Source of the DNA: Sva-07 sp963728355
GTDB lineage: Bacteria; Actinomycetota; Acidimicrobiia; Acidimicrobiales; Ilumatobacteraceae
Length of the DNA stretch: 64,000 bases
Direction of reading: 5' to 3'
Assembly (NCBI GenBank): GCA_963728355.1
Contig: CAVSJQ010000002.1
Location: 124,001 to 188,000 of the forward strand
Within the stretch, counting starts at the first letter, position 1. Each line of letters opens with the position of its first letter. The notes under the pieces were generated by a model. That model made no database searches. It saw only the letters and a list, made by a program, of their open reading frames with translations, and was not told the DNA's origin. This document shows, one piece after another, positions 34,802 to 42,043 of the stretch. The position numbers and the translations under genes were made by a program.

Positions 34802-36771
34802 AGCGCCTTGTGGTCGCACTCGCGGTGGCGATCGTGGGCGGCGTCGTCGCTGCGTCGGTCGTCGGGTCACCGGCTGCAGCCGACGACGGCGCGACCGCCC
34901 AGCCGGCCCAAGAGCTGGTCGAGACCTACGCCCCGATCGTGGTGCTGAAGGCCCAGGAGGCGCCGTGTGACCCCGACGGCGAGCCGTACTCGCCGCAGGC
35001 GGTCGACATCGTGCTCGACAACGCCGACGTCGTCCTGCGCCAGGTCGGCACCGGCAATCCCGTCTTGAAGGTGGCGCCCACCGCTGCCGATCTGTACGGG
35101 CGCAGCGAGGGATTCTTCCTCGACTTCCCGGGCGGTGCGCTCGAGCCGGGCTGCATCTACGAGCAGGACTTCGACCGCTACACCGGCACGGTGACCGGGC
35201 AGCGCGAACCGGTCGTGTACGCACACGTCGTCACCGAGGCCGACGAGCCCGACAAGCTCGCCGTCCAGTACTGGTTCTACTGGTACTACAACGACTGGAA
35301 CAACAAGCACGAGAGCGACTGGGAGGGCATCCAGCTGCTCTTCGACGTCGGGACGGTCGAAGCAGCATTGCGGACCGAGCCGGTCAGTGTCGGCTACGCA
35401 CAACACGAAGGTGGCGAGCGTGCCGCCTGGGATTCCTCGAAGCTCGAACGCGAGGGGTCACGCCCGGTCGTGTATCCCTCGGCCGGATCGCACGCCAGCT
35501 ACTTCTCCTCGGCGCTCTACATCGGCCGCAGCGCGAACGAGGGGTTCGGCTGCGACACCACCGACGGGCCGTCGGTGCGGACCGACCCGTCGGTGATCCT
35601 GCTCCCGTCGGCGTCATCCGGCCCCGACGACGAGTTCGCCTGGCTCGACTTCGACGGGCGCTGGGGGGAGCGTCAGTCCGGTGCGTTCAACGGCCCGACC
35701 GGCCCCCGGGACAAGGAGCGGTGGACGCGACCCGTCGAATGGCACGACGATCTGCGCTCGGACAGCGTCGTGGTCCCCGCAGGCGACAGCGCCGGTGATG
35801 CTGTCGTCAACACGTTCTGCAGCGTGGTCGAGCGGGGTTCGGTCGCCCTGGTGCAGCTGAAGACCTCGCCGGCGCAGCTCGCGCTCACGCTGGCGATCGT
35901 TGCGTTCGTCGGCTGGTGGCTTGCCCGGCGCACCGTCTGGAACACGGTCGATGCGCTGCCGATGGTGCGGCGGCGTCGTGCCGGCCAGATCCTGCGCGCA
36001 GCGGCGAGGACGTATCGACAACGTGCCGGCGTCCTGATCACCATCGGGCTCGTCTACCTCCCGATCGCCGTCCTGGTGGGCGCCACCACCTCGGTGCTGC
36101 AGGCGATCCCGCTCGTCCGCCGGGTCACCGCCCTCGCCGCCGAGGCCAGCGAGACCAGCGTGCTGTTCGCGCTGTTGGCCGGCAGCATCGCCAACCTCCT
36201 CGGGCTCGTGGTGGTCAACGCCATGGTCGCCTCCTACTTCGACCTGCTCGGCGACGACGGCCAGGCGTCGGGTCTCGACGCCGCGCGACGGGCGTGGACG
36301 CACGCCGCGGACCTGGCGGTCGGCTTCTTCCGATCGCTGGCGATCGTGCTCGTGCTGCTCGTGAGCGTGGTCGGTATCCCGTTCGGTATCTGGTTCCTGG
36401 TGCGATACCAGTTCATGCCCCAGGTGGTCGTCACCGAGCACCGCACCGGCAAGGAGGCGCTGTCACGCAGCACCGAGCTGGTCCGAGGACGGTGGTGGCA
36501 CACCGCCATCGTGATCGGGTCGATCAACGTGCTGGTCGGCGCATCGGGCCTGATCGTCGGGCTCCTGCTGCTGGTGCTCGTCGCAGGCATCCCGCTGTGG
36601 CTGTTCTCGGGCCTGATCACGTTGGTCTACGCGCTGATCGTGCCGCTGGCGGCGGTCGCCCAGACGTTGCTGTTCGGTGATGCGGTCGCCGAGAAGCGCG
36701 GGCTGGTCGAACCGGACGACGACCTGGACCGGCGCGGCGGTGCGGCCGAGCCGGTCGTGCTCGGCGTCTGA
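34798..36771 (+). CDS. VPS62-like secreted domain fused to multipass membrane domain
   Basis: The 657-residue protein has a signal peptide (about residues 1-28), an extracytoplasmic domain to about 345 with YWFYWYYNDWNNKHESDWEG and YPSAGSHASYF, the signatures of Vps62-family proteins, and paired cysteines. From about 360 there are six or seven transmembrane helices, including VVVTEHRTGKEALSRSTELV, which resembles the membrane domain of glycerophosphoryl-diester-phosphodiesterase-associated proteins. It starts at GTG overlapping the HAD stop codon. The fold suggests carbohydrate or lipid handling at the surface, but no activity is known. A strong terminator follows. Confidence 0.75.
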   Translation: MKRLVVALAVAIVGGVVAASVVGSPAAADDGATAQPAQELVETYAPIVVLKAQEAPCDPDGEPYSPQAVDIVLDNADVVLRQVGTGNPVLKVAPTAADLYGRSEGFFLDFPGGALEPGCIYEQDFDRYTGTVTGQREPVVYAHVVTEADEPDKLAVQYWFYWYYNDWNNKHESDWEGIQLLFDVGTVEAALRTEPVSVGYAQHEGGERAAWDSSKLEREGSRPVVYPSAGSHASYFSSALYIGRSANEGFGCDTTDGPSVRTDPSVILLPSASSGPDDEFAWLDFDGRWGERQSGAFNGPTGPRDKERWTRPVEWHDDLRSDSVVVPAGDSAGDAVVNTFCSVVERGSVALVQLKTSPAQLALTLAIVAFVGWWLARRTVWNTVDALPMVRRRRAGQILRAAARTYRQRAGVLITIGLVYLPIAVLVGATTSVLQAIPLVRRVTALAAEASETSVLFALLAGSIANLLGLVVVNAMVASYFDLLGDDGQASGLDAARRAWTHAADLAVGFFRSLAIVLVLLVSVVGIPFGIWFLVRYQFMPQVVVTEHRTGKEALSRSTELVRGRWWHTAIVIGSINVLVGASGLIVGLLLLVLVAGIPLWLFSGLITLVYALIVPLAAVAQTLLFGDAVAEKRGLVEPDDDLDRRGGAAEPVVLGV

Positions 36772-36783
36772 GGCCGAACGCGA

Positions 36784-36825
36784 CGACGGCGTCGCATCGA
36801 CCGGGTGGTCGATGCGACGCCGTCG
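36784..36825. terminator. Perfect 19-base-pair hairpin, bidirectional terminator
   Basis: Arms CGACGGCGTCGCATCGACC and GGTCGATGCGACGCCGTCG pair without mismatch around a GGGT loop. It lies exactly between the stop codons of the VPS62-type gene and the convergent SHOCT gene (17 bases from the latter). It is the strongest terminator-like structure in the window. Confidence 0.85.
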
Positions 36826-36842
36826 ACGACGAGGTGTCGAGA

Positions 36843-37241
36843 TCAGCTGACGATCTTGGCCTTGGCGGCCGCGTATTCCGCGTCGTCGAGCTTGCCGGCA
36901 CTGTGGAGGTCGGCGAGCTTGGCGAGTTCGTCCGCCGCGCTCGTGCCGGCACTGGCCGTGGTGCGGATGTAGTCCTGCATCGCGGCCTCCTGCTTCTGCG
37001 CGGCCTTGAGCTGGCGCTCGCCCATCGAGCCGCCGCGGACGATCAGGTAGGCGAAGATGCCGAGGAACGGCAGGAAGATGATGAAGATCGACCAGACGGC
37101 CTTCGCCACGCCGCCCATGTCGTCGCTGCGGATGATGTCGCCGAAAATCGTGAAGATCAGCATGATCCACACGAAGAACAGGAAGAACCAGAGAATCGAC
37201 CAGAAGACCTGACCGGTTCCGAATTCAGCTGCAAGTTGCAA
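36843..37241 (-). CDS. PLDc_N-SHOCT membrane protein
   Basis: The 132-residue protein has two hydrophobic helices (about residues 12-35 and 50-70, WSILWFFLFFVWIMLIFTIF and WSIFIIFLPFLGIFAYLIVR) forming a phospholipase-D-N-terminal-like hairpin, a charged linker, and a C-terminal SHOCT motif (ADELAKLADLHSAGKLDDAEY, ending AKAKIV). SHOCT motifs are short oligomerisation modules. The start is a TTG: AAAGG (minus strand) lies eight bases upstream and the ATG further upstream would add 45 residues unlike the family. It is divergent from two genes, one of which encodes another SHOCT protein. Confidence 0.78.
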   Translation of the reverse strand: MQLAAEFGTGQVFWSILWFFLFFVWIMLIFTIFGDIIRSDDMGGVAKAVWSIFIIFLPFLGIFAYLIVRGGSMGERQLKAAQKQEAAMQDYIRTTASAGTSAADELAKLADLHSAGKLDDAEYAAAKAKIVS

Positions 37242-37248
37242 GGTGTTG

Positions 37249-37253
37249 CCTTT
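37249..37253 (-). promoter_or_regulatory. Ribosome site supporting a TTG start
   Basis: AAAGG on the minus strand is spaced about eight bases from the TTG at 37241, where the conserved N-terminus of the SHOCT membrane protein begins. No in-frame ATG or GTG offers a comparable site. Confidence 0.5.
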
Positions 37254-37417
37254 CGTCCAGTCGGAGCGTTCGTGCTCCGAGCCGCACCAAGCATCGTCGC
37301 CGAGCGACTCGAAATCAAGCATCTGGCGTGTGTGCGGCCACTTGCAGTCACTTGACTGACCTGGGCTAGTGTTCAACCGTCTCGCTCCGCTCGCACCGTC
37401 GTCTCTTGGAGGCTCTC

Positions 37418-37852
37418 ATGGCCCTCGGCCCCATCGAAGTACTCGTCGTCAGTTTCCCGGGGAACCAGTTCTCCGGCGAGATCATCCCCGAACTCGAACG
37501 GCTGGTCGGCAACGACACGATCAGCGTCATCGACGGCGTCCTGGTCCGCAAGGACGCCGACGGTGAAGTGACGTTCACCGAGTTCGAGGAACTCGGTGGC
37601 AACGACGATGCCGCACGGCTCGCCGGCGTGATGGATCAGCTCGACTCCTTGATCTCCGACGACGACGTCGCCGAGTTGGCCGCTGGGCTCGAACCCAACA
37701 GCTCCGAGGCGATCCTCGTCTTCGAGCACACCTGGGCCAAGCCGTTCCGCGATGCGATCGTGTCGTCGGGTGGCGTGTTGGCCGACAACTTCCGCGTTCC
37801 GGGACCGGTCGTCGACGAGCTGCTCGCCGAGCTGGCGCAGATCGACGACTGA
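37418..37852 (+). CDS. DUF6325 family protein
   Basis: The 144-residue acidic protein begins MALGPIEVLVVSFPGNQFSG, the typical opening of DUF6325 proteins, and continues with a ferredoxin-like alternation of strands and helices including VSVIDGVLV-like TISVIDGVLVRKDADGEV and EAILVFEHTWAKPFRDAI. It has no signal peptide or membrane helix. The ATG has GGAGG six bases upstream. In actinobacteria this family is regularly found next to small SHOCT-domain proteins; here two flank it. Its function is unknown, probably stress-related or membrane-associated signalling, which is inference. Confidence 0.85.
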   Translation: MALGPIEVLVVSFPGNQFSGEIIPELERLVGNDTISVIDGVLVRKDADGEVTFTEFEELGGNDDAARLAGVMDQLDSLISDDDVAELAAGLEPNSSEAILVFEHTWAKPFRDAIVSSGGVLADNFRVPGPVVDELLAELAQIDD

Positions 37853-37899
37853 GCGCCCTGCACCCGATCCGATCACCGAACTCACAAGGAGACACAGAC

Positions 37900-38271
37900 A
37901 TGCGACGTCGTATGGGACGCCCAGGACTCGTCGGAACGATGGCGCGCACCGCCGTCGTCGCCGGAACCGCATCGGCCGTGGTCGGCGCATCGGCGAACCG
38001 TCAGGCGGGCAAGCAGCAGGCCGCTGCCGAACAGCAAGCGGCCAACCAGGCCGCGTTCGAGTCGCAGCAACAGCTCGCCGACATGCAGGCGCAGATGGAT
38101 GCGATGCAGGCCGAGCCGGCGCCACCGGCCCCGGCCGCTGCTCCTGCAGCGGCGGCACCAGCGGGCGGCGATCTGATGGCGCAGCTCTCGCAGCTCGCCG
38201 ACCTCAAGGCCGCCGGCGTCCTCGACGACGCCGAGTTCGCTGCGGCCAAGGCCAAGCTGCTCGGTACCTGA
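37900..38271 (+). CDS. SHOCT-domain protein with Ala/Gln-rich coiled segment
   Basis: The 123-residue protein has a basic N-terminus (MRRRMGRPG), a short hydrophobic Ala/Val segment (TAVVAGTASAVVGASA, residues about 16-32), a Gln/Ala-rich stretch likely to form a coiled coil, a Pro/Ala linker and a C-terminal SHOCT motif (LMAQLSQLADLKAAGVLDDAEF). It follows the DUF6325 gene by 47 bases with AAGGAG before the ATG, so the two form an operon. The SHOCT motif resembles that of the divergent gene at 36843, suggesting the two may assemble together. Confidence 0.82.
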   Translation: MRRRMGRPGLVGTMARTAVVAGTASAVVGASANRQAGKQQAAAEQQAANQAAFESQQQLADMQAQMDAMQAEPAPPAPAAAPAAAAPAGGDLMAQLSQLADLKAAGVLDDAEFAAAKAKLLGT

Positions 38272-38278
38272 CCGGCGT

Positions 38279-40501
38279 TCAGCCGCGCGGCCCACCGACT
38301 GCGGCGTCCTCGACGCCCTCAGCGGCTTCATTCCCTGCGACGTCATCGGCGGGGTCAGGAGCTGCGCTCACGGTGAGGCGTCGTACCGCCATCGCTCGGC
38401 CGTCGAGGTCGACGACGTCGTCGGCGTCGGCGAGATCCCACGCACCCGTCGCGGCGTCGACGGTGCTGGCATCGACCAGGATCTCGTCGGACCGAGAGAG
38501 CGCGCTGATCGCCAGTGCTCGTCGGACCGGCTCGCCCCATGCTGCGAAGGTCAGGCTGCCGCGGGTGAGCACGCCGGTCGCAATCTGCCCGGTGGACACG
38601 CCGATGTGGGTGCTGAACTCGAGCGACGTCCGTTCGCGCACCGCGTGGAGTTCTGCCGCCAGTGCGGCGGCGAATCCGAGGCCGACCTCGGCGCCGTCGT
38701 CCGGTGTTCCGGAGCCGGACACGAACAGCGATCGATCCGCTGCGACGCGGATGCGGTCGACCCGTCGCTCGTCGGCCAGGCGTTCGGCGATGTCGACGGT
38801 CGCTGCGAGCGCCTCGGCCAGGTCGGCGTCGTCGAGGTCGGTGGCGCCGGCGTCGATGGCCACGGCGACCACCGTGGCGGTGTCGGCTCGCCGGCCGCCG
38901 CCGGCCACGACGTCGCCGTCGTCGCCGACGAGTTGTGGCGGTAGGACGCTCAGCAGCAGTTGGCGCTTGCGCTCGTACTCGGCGTCGAGCGCTCGCTCCT
39001 GGGCGCTCAGCGTGTCGGCGGTGCGGATCAACCGCCTGCCGAGGTCGCCGAACTCGTCGTTGCCGAGGCGGGGCAGGTCGAGTTGGCGCTCGCCGTCGGC
39101 GACCGCACGAGCGGCACGCACCGCGACGGGGATCGGCCGCGTCAGGCGACGGGCCAGGAGCAGCCCGATCAGCGTGGCGATCACCACGATCAGGGCCACC
39201 ACGGCTGCCATCTCGCGCAGGTAGTCGAACAGTGGTGCGCGGGCGTCGCTCATCGGGATCTCCGTGACCACGACCCACTCGACACCGGCGACGTCGATCG
39301 AGGTGGCGGCGCTGAGGACGGGCCGGCCCAGCGCATTCGTGGACCGGCCGACGAACTCCTGACCGTCGACGGCGGTGGAGACCGGTTCGGTGTCGATCCG
39401 TTGGATGCCGGTCGGTGACCCGAGCGCAGCGACGAGACGCTGTGTCTCCGGATCGGGGATGTCGTCGAGATAGCCCTCGGGGTCGCGTTCCCACGACTGC
39501 GGTGTGCTCTGCAGCAGTCCGGTGGCGGCGACGATGTAGCTGTCGCCGTTGCCGAGACCGGCGGCGTCGATCGGCACACCGGCCGAGGCGATGGCATCGA
39601 CCGCTGCGACGTCGATCCGCACGGCGAGCGTCCCGATGATCTCGGTGCCGTCACGGATCGCCGCCGCTCCGAACAGCACCGGTTTCGCCTGCGCAGGCAC
39701 GTAGACGCTCATCGGAGAAAGCAATGCGTCGCCGGCGCGGACGCGGTCGAGCCGGTCGAGGACCAGCCGGGCGAGCGCGGAGTCCTTGTACGGCCCGCGG
39801 ACGAGGCTCGTCCCGATGTCGATGTGTCTGCCCGACGAGTACACGATCTGGCCGTCGCGGTCGACGAGCAGGAGGTCGCCGCCCCGGAACGTCTCGGTCA
39901 GTGCGGCGAGGAACTCGCCGTGTGCGTCGACGGCGTCGTCGTACGAGGTGGGCGGCGCCGCGGCGGGCGTGTCCGGAACCGTGTAGTGATACTGCACCCA
40001 GCGACCCGCCTCGCTGGCCGGTACGACGTCGGCGAGCGTGACGTCGACGACGTCGAGTCCGTTGATCGGCTCGACGACCCGGTCGGTGTAGAACGCTTCG
40101 AGGGCATCGGTCTCGCTCGGCGACAGACCGACCTGGTCGAGATCCTCGAAGGCGGTGTTGAAGTCGGTCAGCGCACGCACGATGCCACGGTCCGACGCCA
40201 TGGTGGCGAGGCGCGCCACCGTCTGTGTCGCCGTTCGCTCGATGCTCTGCGCTCTGGCCTGAGCGACGCTGGAGAGCTGCTCGCGCGTCCCGTCGAACAG
40301 CAGTCGATCGGCTGCGATGTAGTTGAGCGTCCCGAAGAGCAGGACCGAGACGAGCGACGTCGCCACGAGCGTGGTGGTGATCTGGCGTCGCAGACGCCGC
40401 GGGCGTCGCCAGAACGGCAGTTGTTCTCCGGGCGTCGCTCCCGGGACGTCTCCGGTGATGTCGTCCGGCGCTTCGGCGGGGGCCGTCGGCGAGCCGCTCA
40501 T
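38279..40501 (-). CDS. Membrane sensor with Cache, HAMP and degenerate class III cyclase domain
   Basis: The 740-residue protein has a cytoplasmic N-terminus, a transmembrane helix at about 40-65, a large extracytoplasmic dCache-like region, a second helix near 425-450, a HAMP segment (RRLTRPIPVAVRAARAVADG), a coiled linker and a cyclase-homology domain from about 515. In that domain both metal-binding Asp positions appear kept (VAIDAGATDL and VAADRSLFVSG). The purine-specifying Asp and the transition-state Asn and Arg are replaced (FAAWGEPVRRALAIS against the usual YDVWGDTVN..R). It overlaps the channel gene by ATGA. It is probably a sensor or regulatory partner, not a competent cyclase. Confidence 0.75.
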   Translation of the reverse strand: MSGSPTAPAEAPDDITGDVPGATPGEQLPFWRRPRRLRRQITTTLVATSLVSVLLFGTLNYIAADRLLFDGTREQLSSVAQARAQSIERTATQTVARLATMASDRGIVRALTDFNTAFEDLDQVGLSPSETDALEAFYTDRVVEPINGLDVVDVTLADVVPASEAGRWVQYHYTVPDTPAAAPPTSYDDAVDAHGEFLAALTETFRGGDLLLVDRDGQIVYSSGRHIDIGTSLVRGPYKDSALARLVLDRLDRVRAGDALLSPMSVYVPAQAKPVLFGAAAIRDGTEIIGTLAVRIDVAAVDAIASAGVPIDAAGLGNGDSYIVAATGLLQSTPQSWERDPEGYLDDIPDPETQRLVAALGSPTGIQRIDTEPVSTAVDGQEFVGRSTNALGRPVLSAATSIDVAGVEWVVVTEIPMSDARAPLFDYLREMAAVVALIVVIATLIGLLLARRLTRPIPVAVRAARAVADGERQLDLPRLGNDEFGDLGRRLIRTADTLSAQERALDAEYERKRQLLLSVLPPQLVGDDGDVVAGGGRRADTATVVAVAIDAGATDLDDADLAEALAATVDIAERLADERRVDRIRVAADRSLFVSGSGTPDDGAEVGLGFAAALAAELHAVRERTSLEFSTHIGVSTGQIATGVLTRGSLTFAAWGEPVRRALAISALSRSDEILVDASTVDAATGAWDLADADDVVDLDGRAMAVRRLTVSAAPDPADDVAGNEAAEGVEDAAVGGPRG

Positions 40502-42030
40502 GTCGCCGTGTTCCCGTCGAGGGCGGCGTCCGCGCCGACGCCCGCATTCTCGTCCGTCCCGACCGAGGTGCGCTCGCTGATGCTGCGGTCTCTGGTCGCG
40601 AGAAGTCGATCCACGCGCCGCGAGCGGATCTGGCGCAACCGGTTGAAGGCGGCAGCGAGCTCGGTGTTGCGACTCGTCACGTCGCTGGCTGCGCCCGCTT
40701 GGATGATGATGACCTCGCAGTCGGTCACCGCACGCACGGCGAGCATGCGGCCCTCTCCGGGAGGTGCCTCGAGGACGCCGACCGTGTCGCCCTCGTCGAC
40801 GTCGGTGACCACGGCCTCCTCGCCGTTCGGCTCGAGCAGGACCAAACGTGCGCGCCCGTCGACGAGCACGAGGAGATCTCGCGTCGCGTTTGCCGACTGC
40901 ACCATCAATTCACCTGCCGCGTACCTGACCTGCCGCGACGCCGGGACCAGGCCGTCGAGGTCGTGGTCGCCGAGCAGCGACAACAGCGGCGAACGCTGCA
41001 GGCCGGAGCGGATCGCCGCCGGTGTCGGCTTGGCGGCTTCGGCTTCGGCCTTCGCGTCGTGCAGGTAGAGATCCTGCGCGGGGCTGGGAAGCGGAACGCC
41101 GTGGCGATGGGACTGGTACCAGACCAACGAACCGAACTCGCTCACCACCCGAGGGACGATCGAGAAGTCGGTCACCCACATGTCGACCTCGTAGCTCATC
41201 AATGGGTCGTCGATCGTCACCACGCGCACACCGGGAGGCGGATCCGCGAGGACGCCTGCGGTCTCCTCGGCCGCCGCCAGCAGCATCTGTTTGGCGAGCG
41301 TCGGCGGATTGGAGAACGCGACCTGGACCGGGACGACCACGCGGTGCAGTGGCTCCGGAGCCGTGTGGTTCAAGATGTTCGCCTTCGCCAATGTGCTGTT
41401 GGGGACGATCATGAGGTCTCCGTTGCGTGTGCGGATGCGCGTCGTGCGCCAGTTGAGGTCGACGACGACACCCTCGGTGTCGCCGCTCGTGATCCAGTCG
41501 CCCGGCTGGAACGGCTCGTCGCTCAGCAGGAGGAACCCCGACGCGAGACCACTCAGCGTGTCCTGCAGTGCGAACGACACGACCAGTGACGTGACCCCGA
41601 GGGCGGTGAGTGCCGCCGACAGGTCGACGCCCCACACCTGCGCGAGCAGGATCCACGCCACGACGAGCAACGTCAGGAGACGCGGGACGGCGAGCAGCAA
41701 CTGGGGAATGGGCCCGCGTCCGCCCGATCTCGGCTTGCCCGCAACTCGGGAGATGAGCACGCCGAGTATCTGCAGCGCGGCAGCCGCAAGGGACAGGACC
41801 AGCGCCGTGGAGATCAACCGCACCGCGAACGAGTCGTTCGGTCGGTTGAGGACCGGGACGAGCACGATCCACAATGCGAAGATCGGGAGCACCCACGCCC
41901 GGAGGATCCCGACCGCGCTGCGCAGTGTCGAGTCCCGTTGACGGAGCCGTTCGTCGAGTTCGGCCGCGGCCAGCACCGAGACGGGGACGACGACGATGGC
42001 GACCAGCGCCCACACCATCTGCTCGCTCAT
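40498..42030 (-). CDS. MscS-type channel with C-terminal cyclic-nucleotide-binding domain
   Basis: The 510-residue protein has four or five N-terminal helices and the pore helix of MscS (ALTALGVTSLVVSFALQDTLSGLASGFLLL) near residue 150. A beta domain with PFQPGDWITSGDTEGVVVDLNWRTTRIRT follows, and a C-terminal cyclic-nucleotide-binding fold spans about 355-460 (LLVLVDGRARLVLL, then DEGDTVGVLE). This is the bCNG architecture known in some bacteria. In the phosphate-binding cassette the usual Gly-Glu appears as Gly-Val, although an Arg is retained (EGRMLAVRA), so ligand affinity is uncertain. The gene lies between two cyclase-like sensor genes, 13 bases from one and overlapping the other. Confidence 0.85.
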   Translation of the reverse strand: MSEQMVWALVAIVVVPVSVLAAAELDERLRQRDSTLRSAVGILRAWVLPIFALWIVLVPVLNRPNDSFAVRLISTALVLSLAAAALQILGVLISRVAGKPRSGGRGPIPQLLLAVPRLLTLLVVAWILLAQVWGVDLSAALTALGVTSLVVSFALQDTLSGLASGFLLLSDEPFQPGDWITSGDTEGVVVDLNWRTTRIRTRNGDLMIVPNSTLAKANILNHTAPEPLHRVVVPVQVAFSNPPTLAKQMLLAAAEETAGVLADPPPGVRVVTIDDPLMSYEVDMWVTDFSIVPRVVSEFGSLVWYQSHRHGVPLPSPAQDLYLHDAKAEAEAAKPTPAAIRSGLQRSPLLSLLGDHDLDGLVPASRQVRYAAGELMVQSANATRDLLVLVDGRARLVLLEPNGEEAVVTDVDEGDTVGVLEAPPGEGRMLAVRAVTDCEVIIIQAGAASDVTSRNTELAAAFNRLRQIRSRRVDRLLATRDRSISERTSVGTDENAGVGADAALDGNTAT

Positions 42031-42043
42031 GCCATCGTCTCCC

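Noticed and set aside
37342..37372. Sigma-70 promoter TTGCAG/TTGACT with TAGTGT before the DUF6325 gene
   Set aside because: The spacings (19 and 9 bases) are poor, so I do not list it as a feature.
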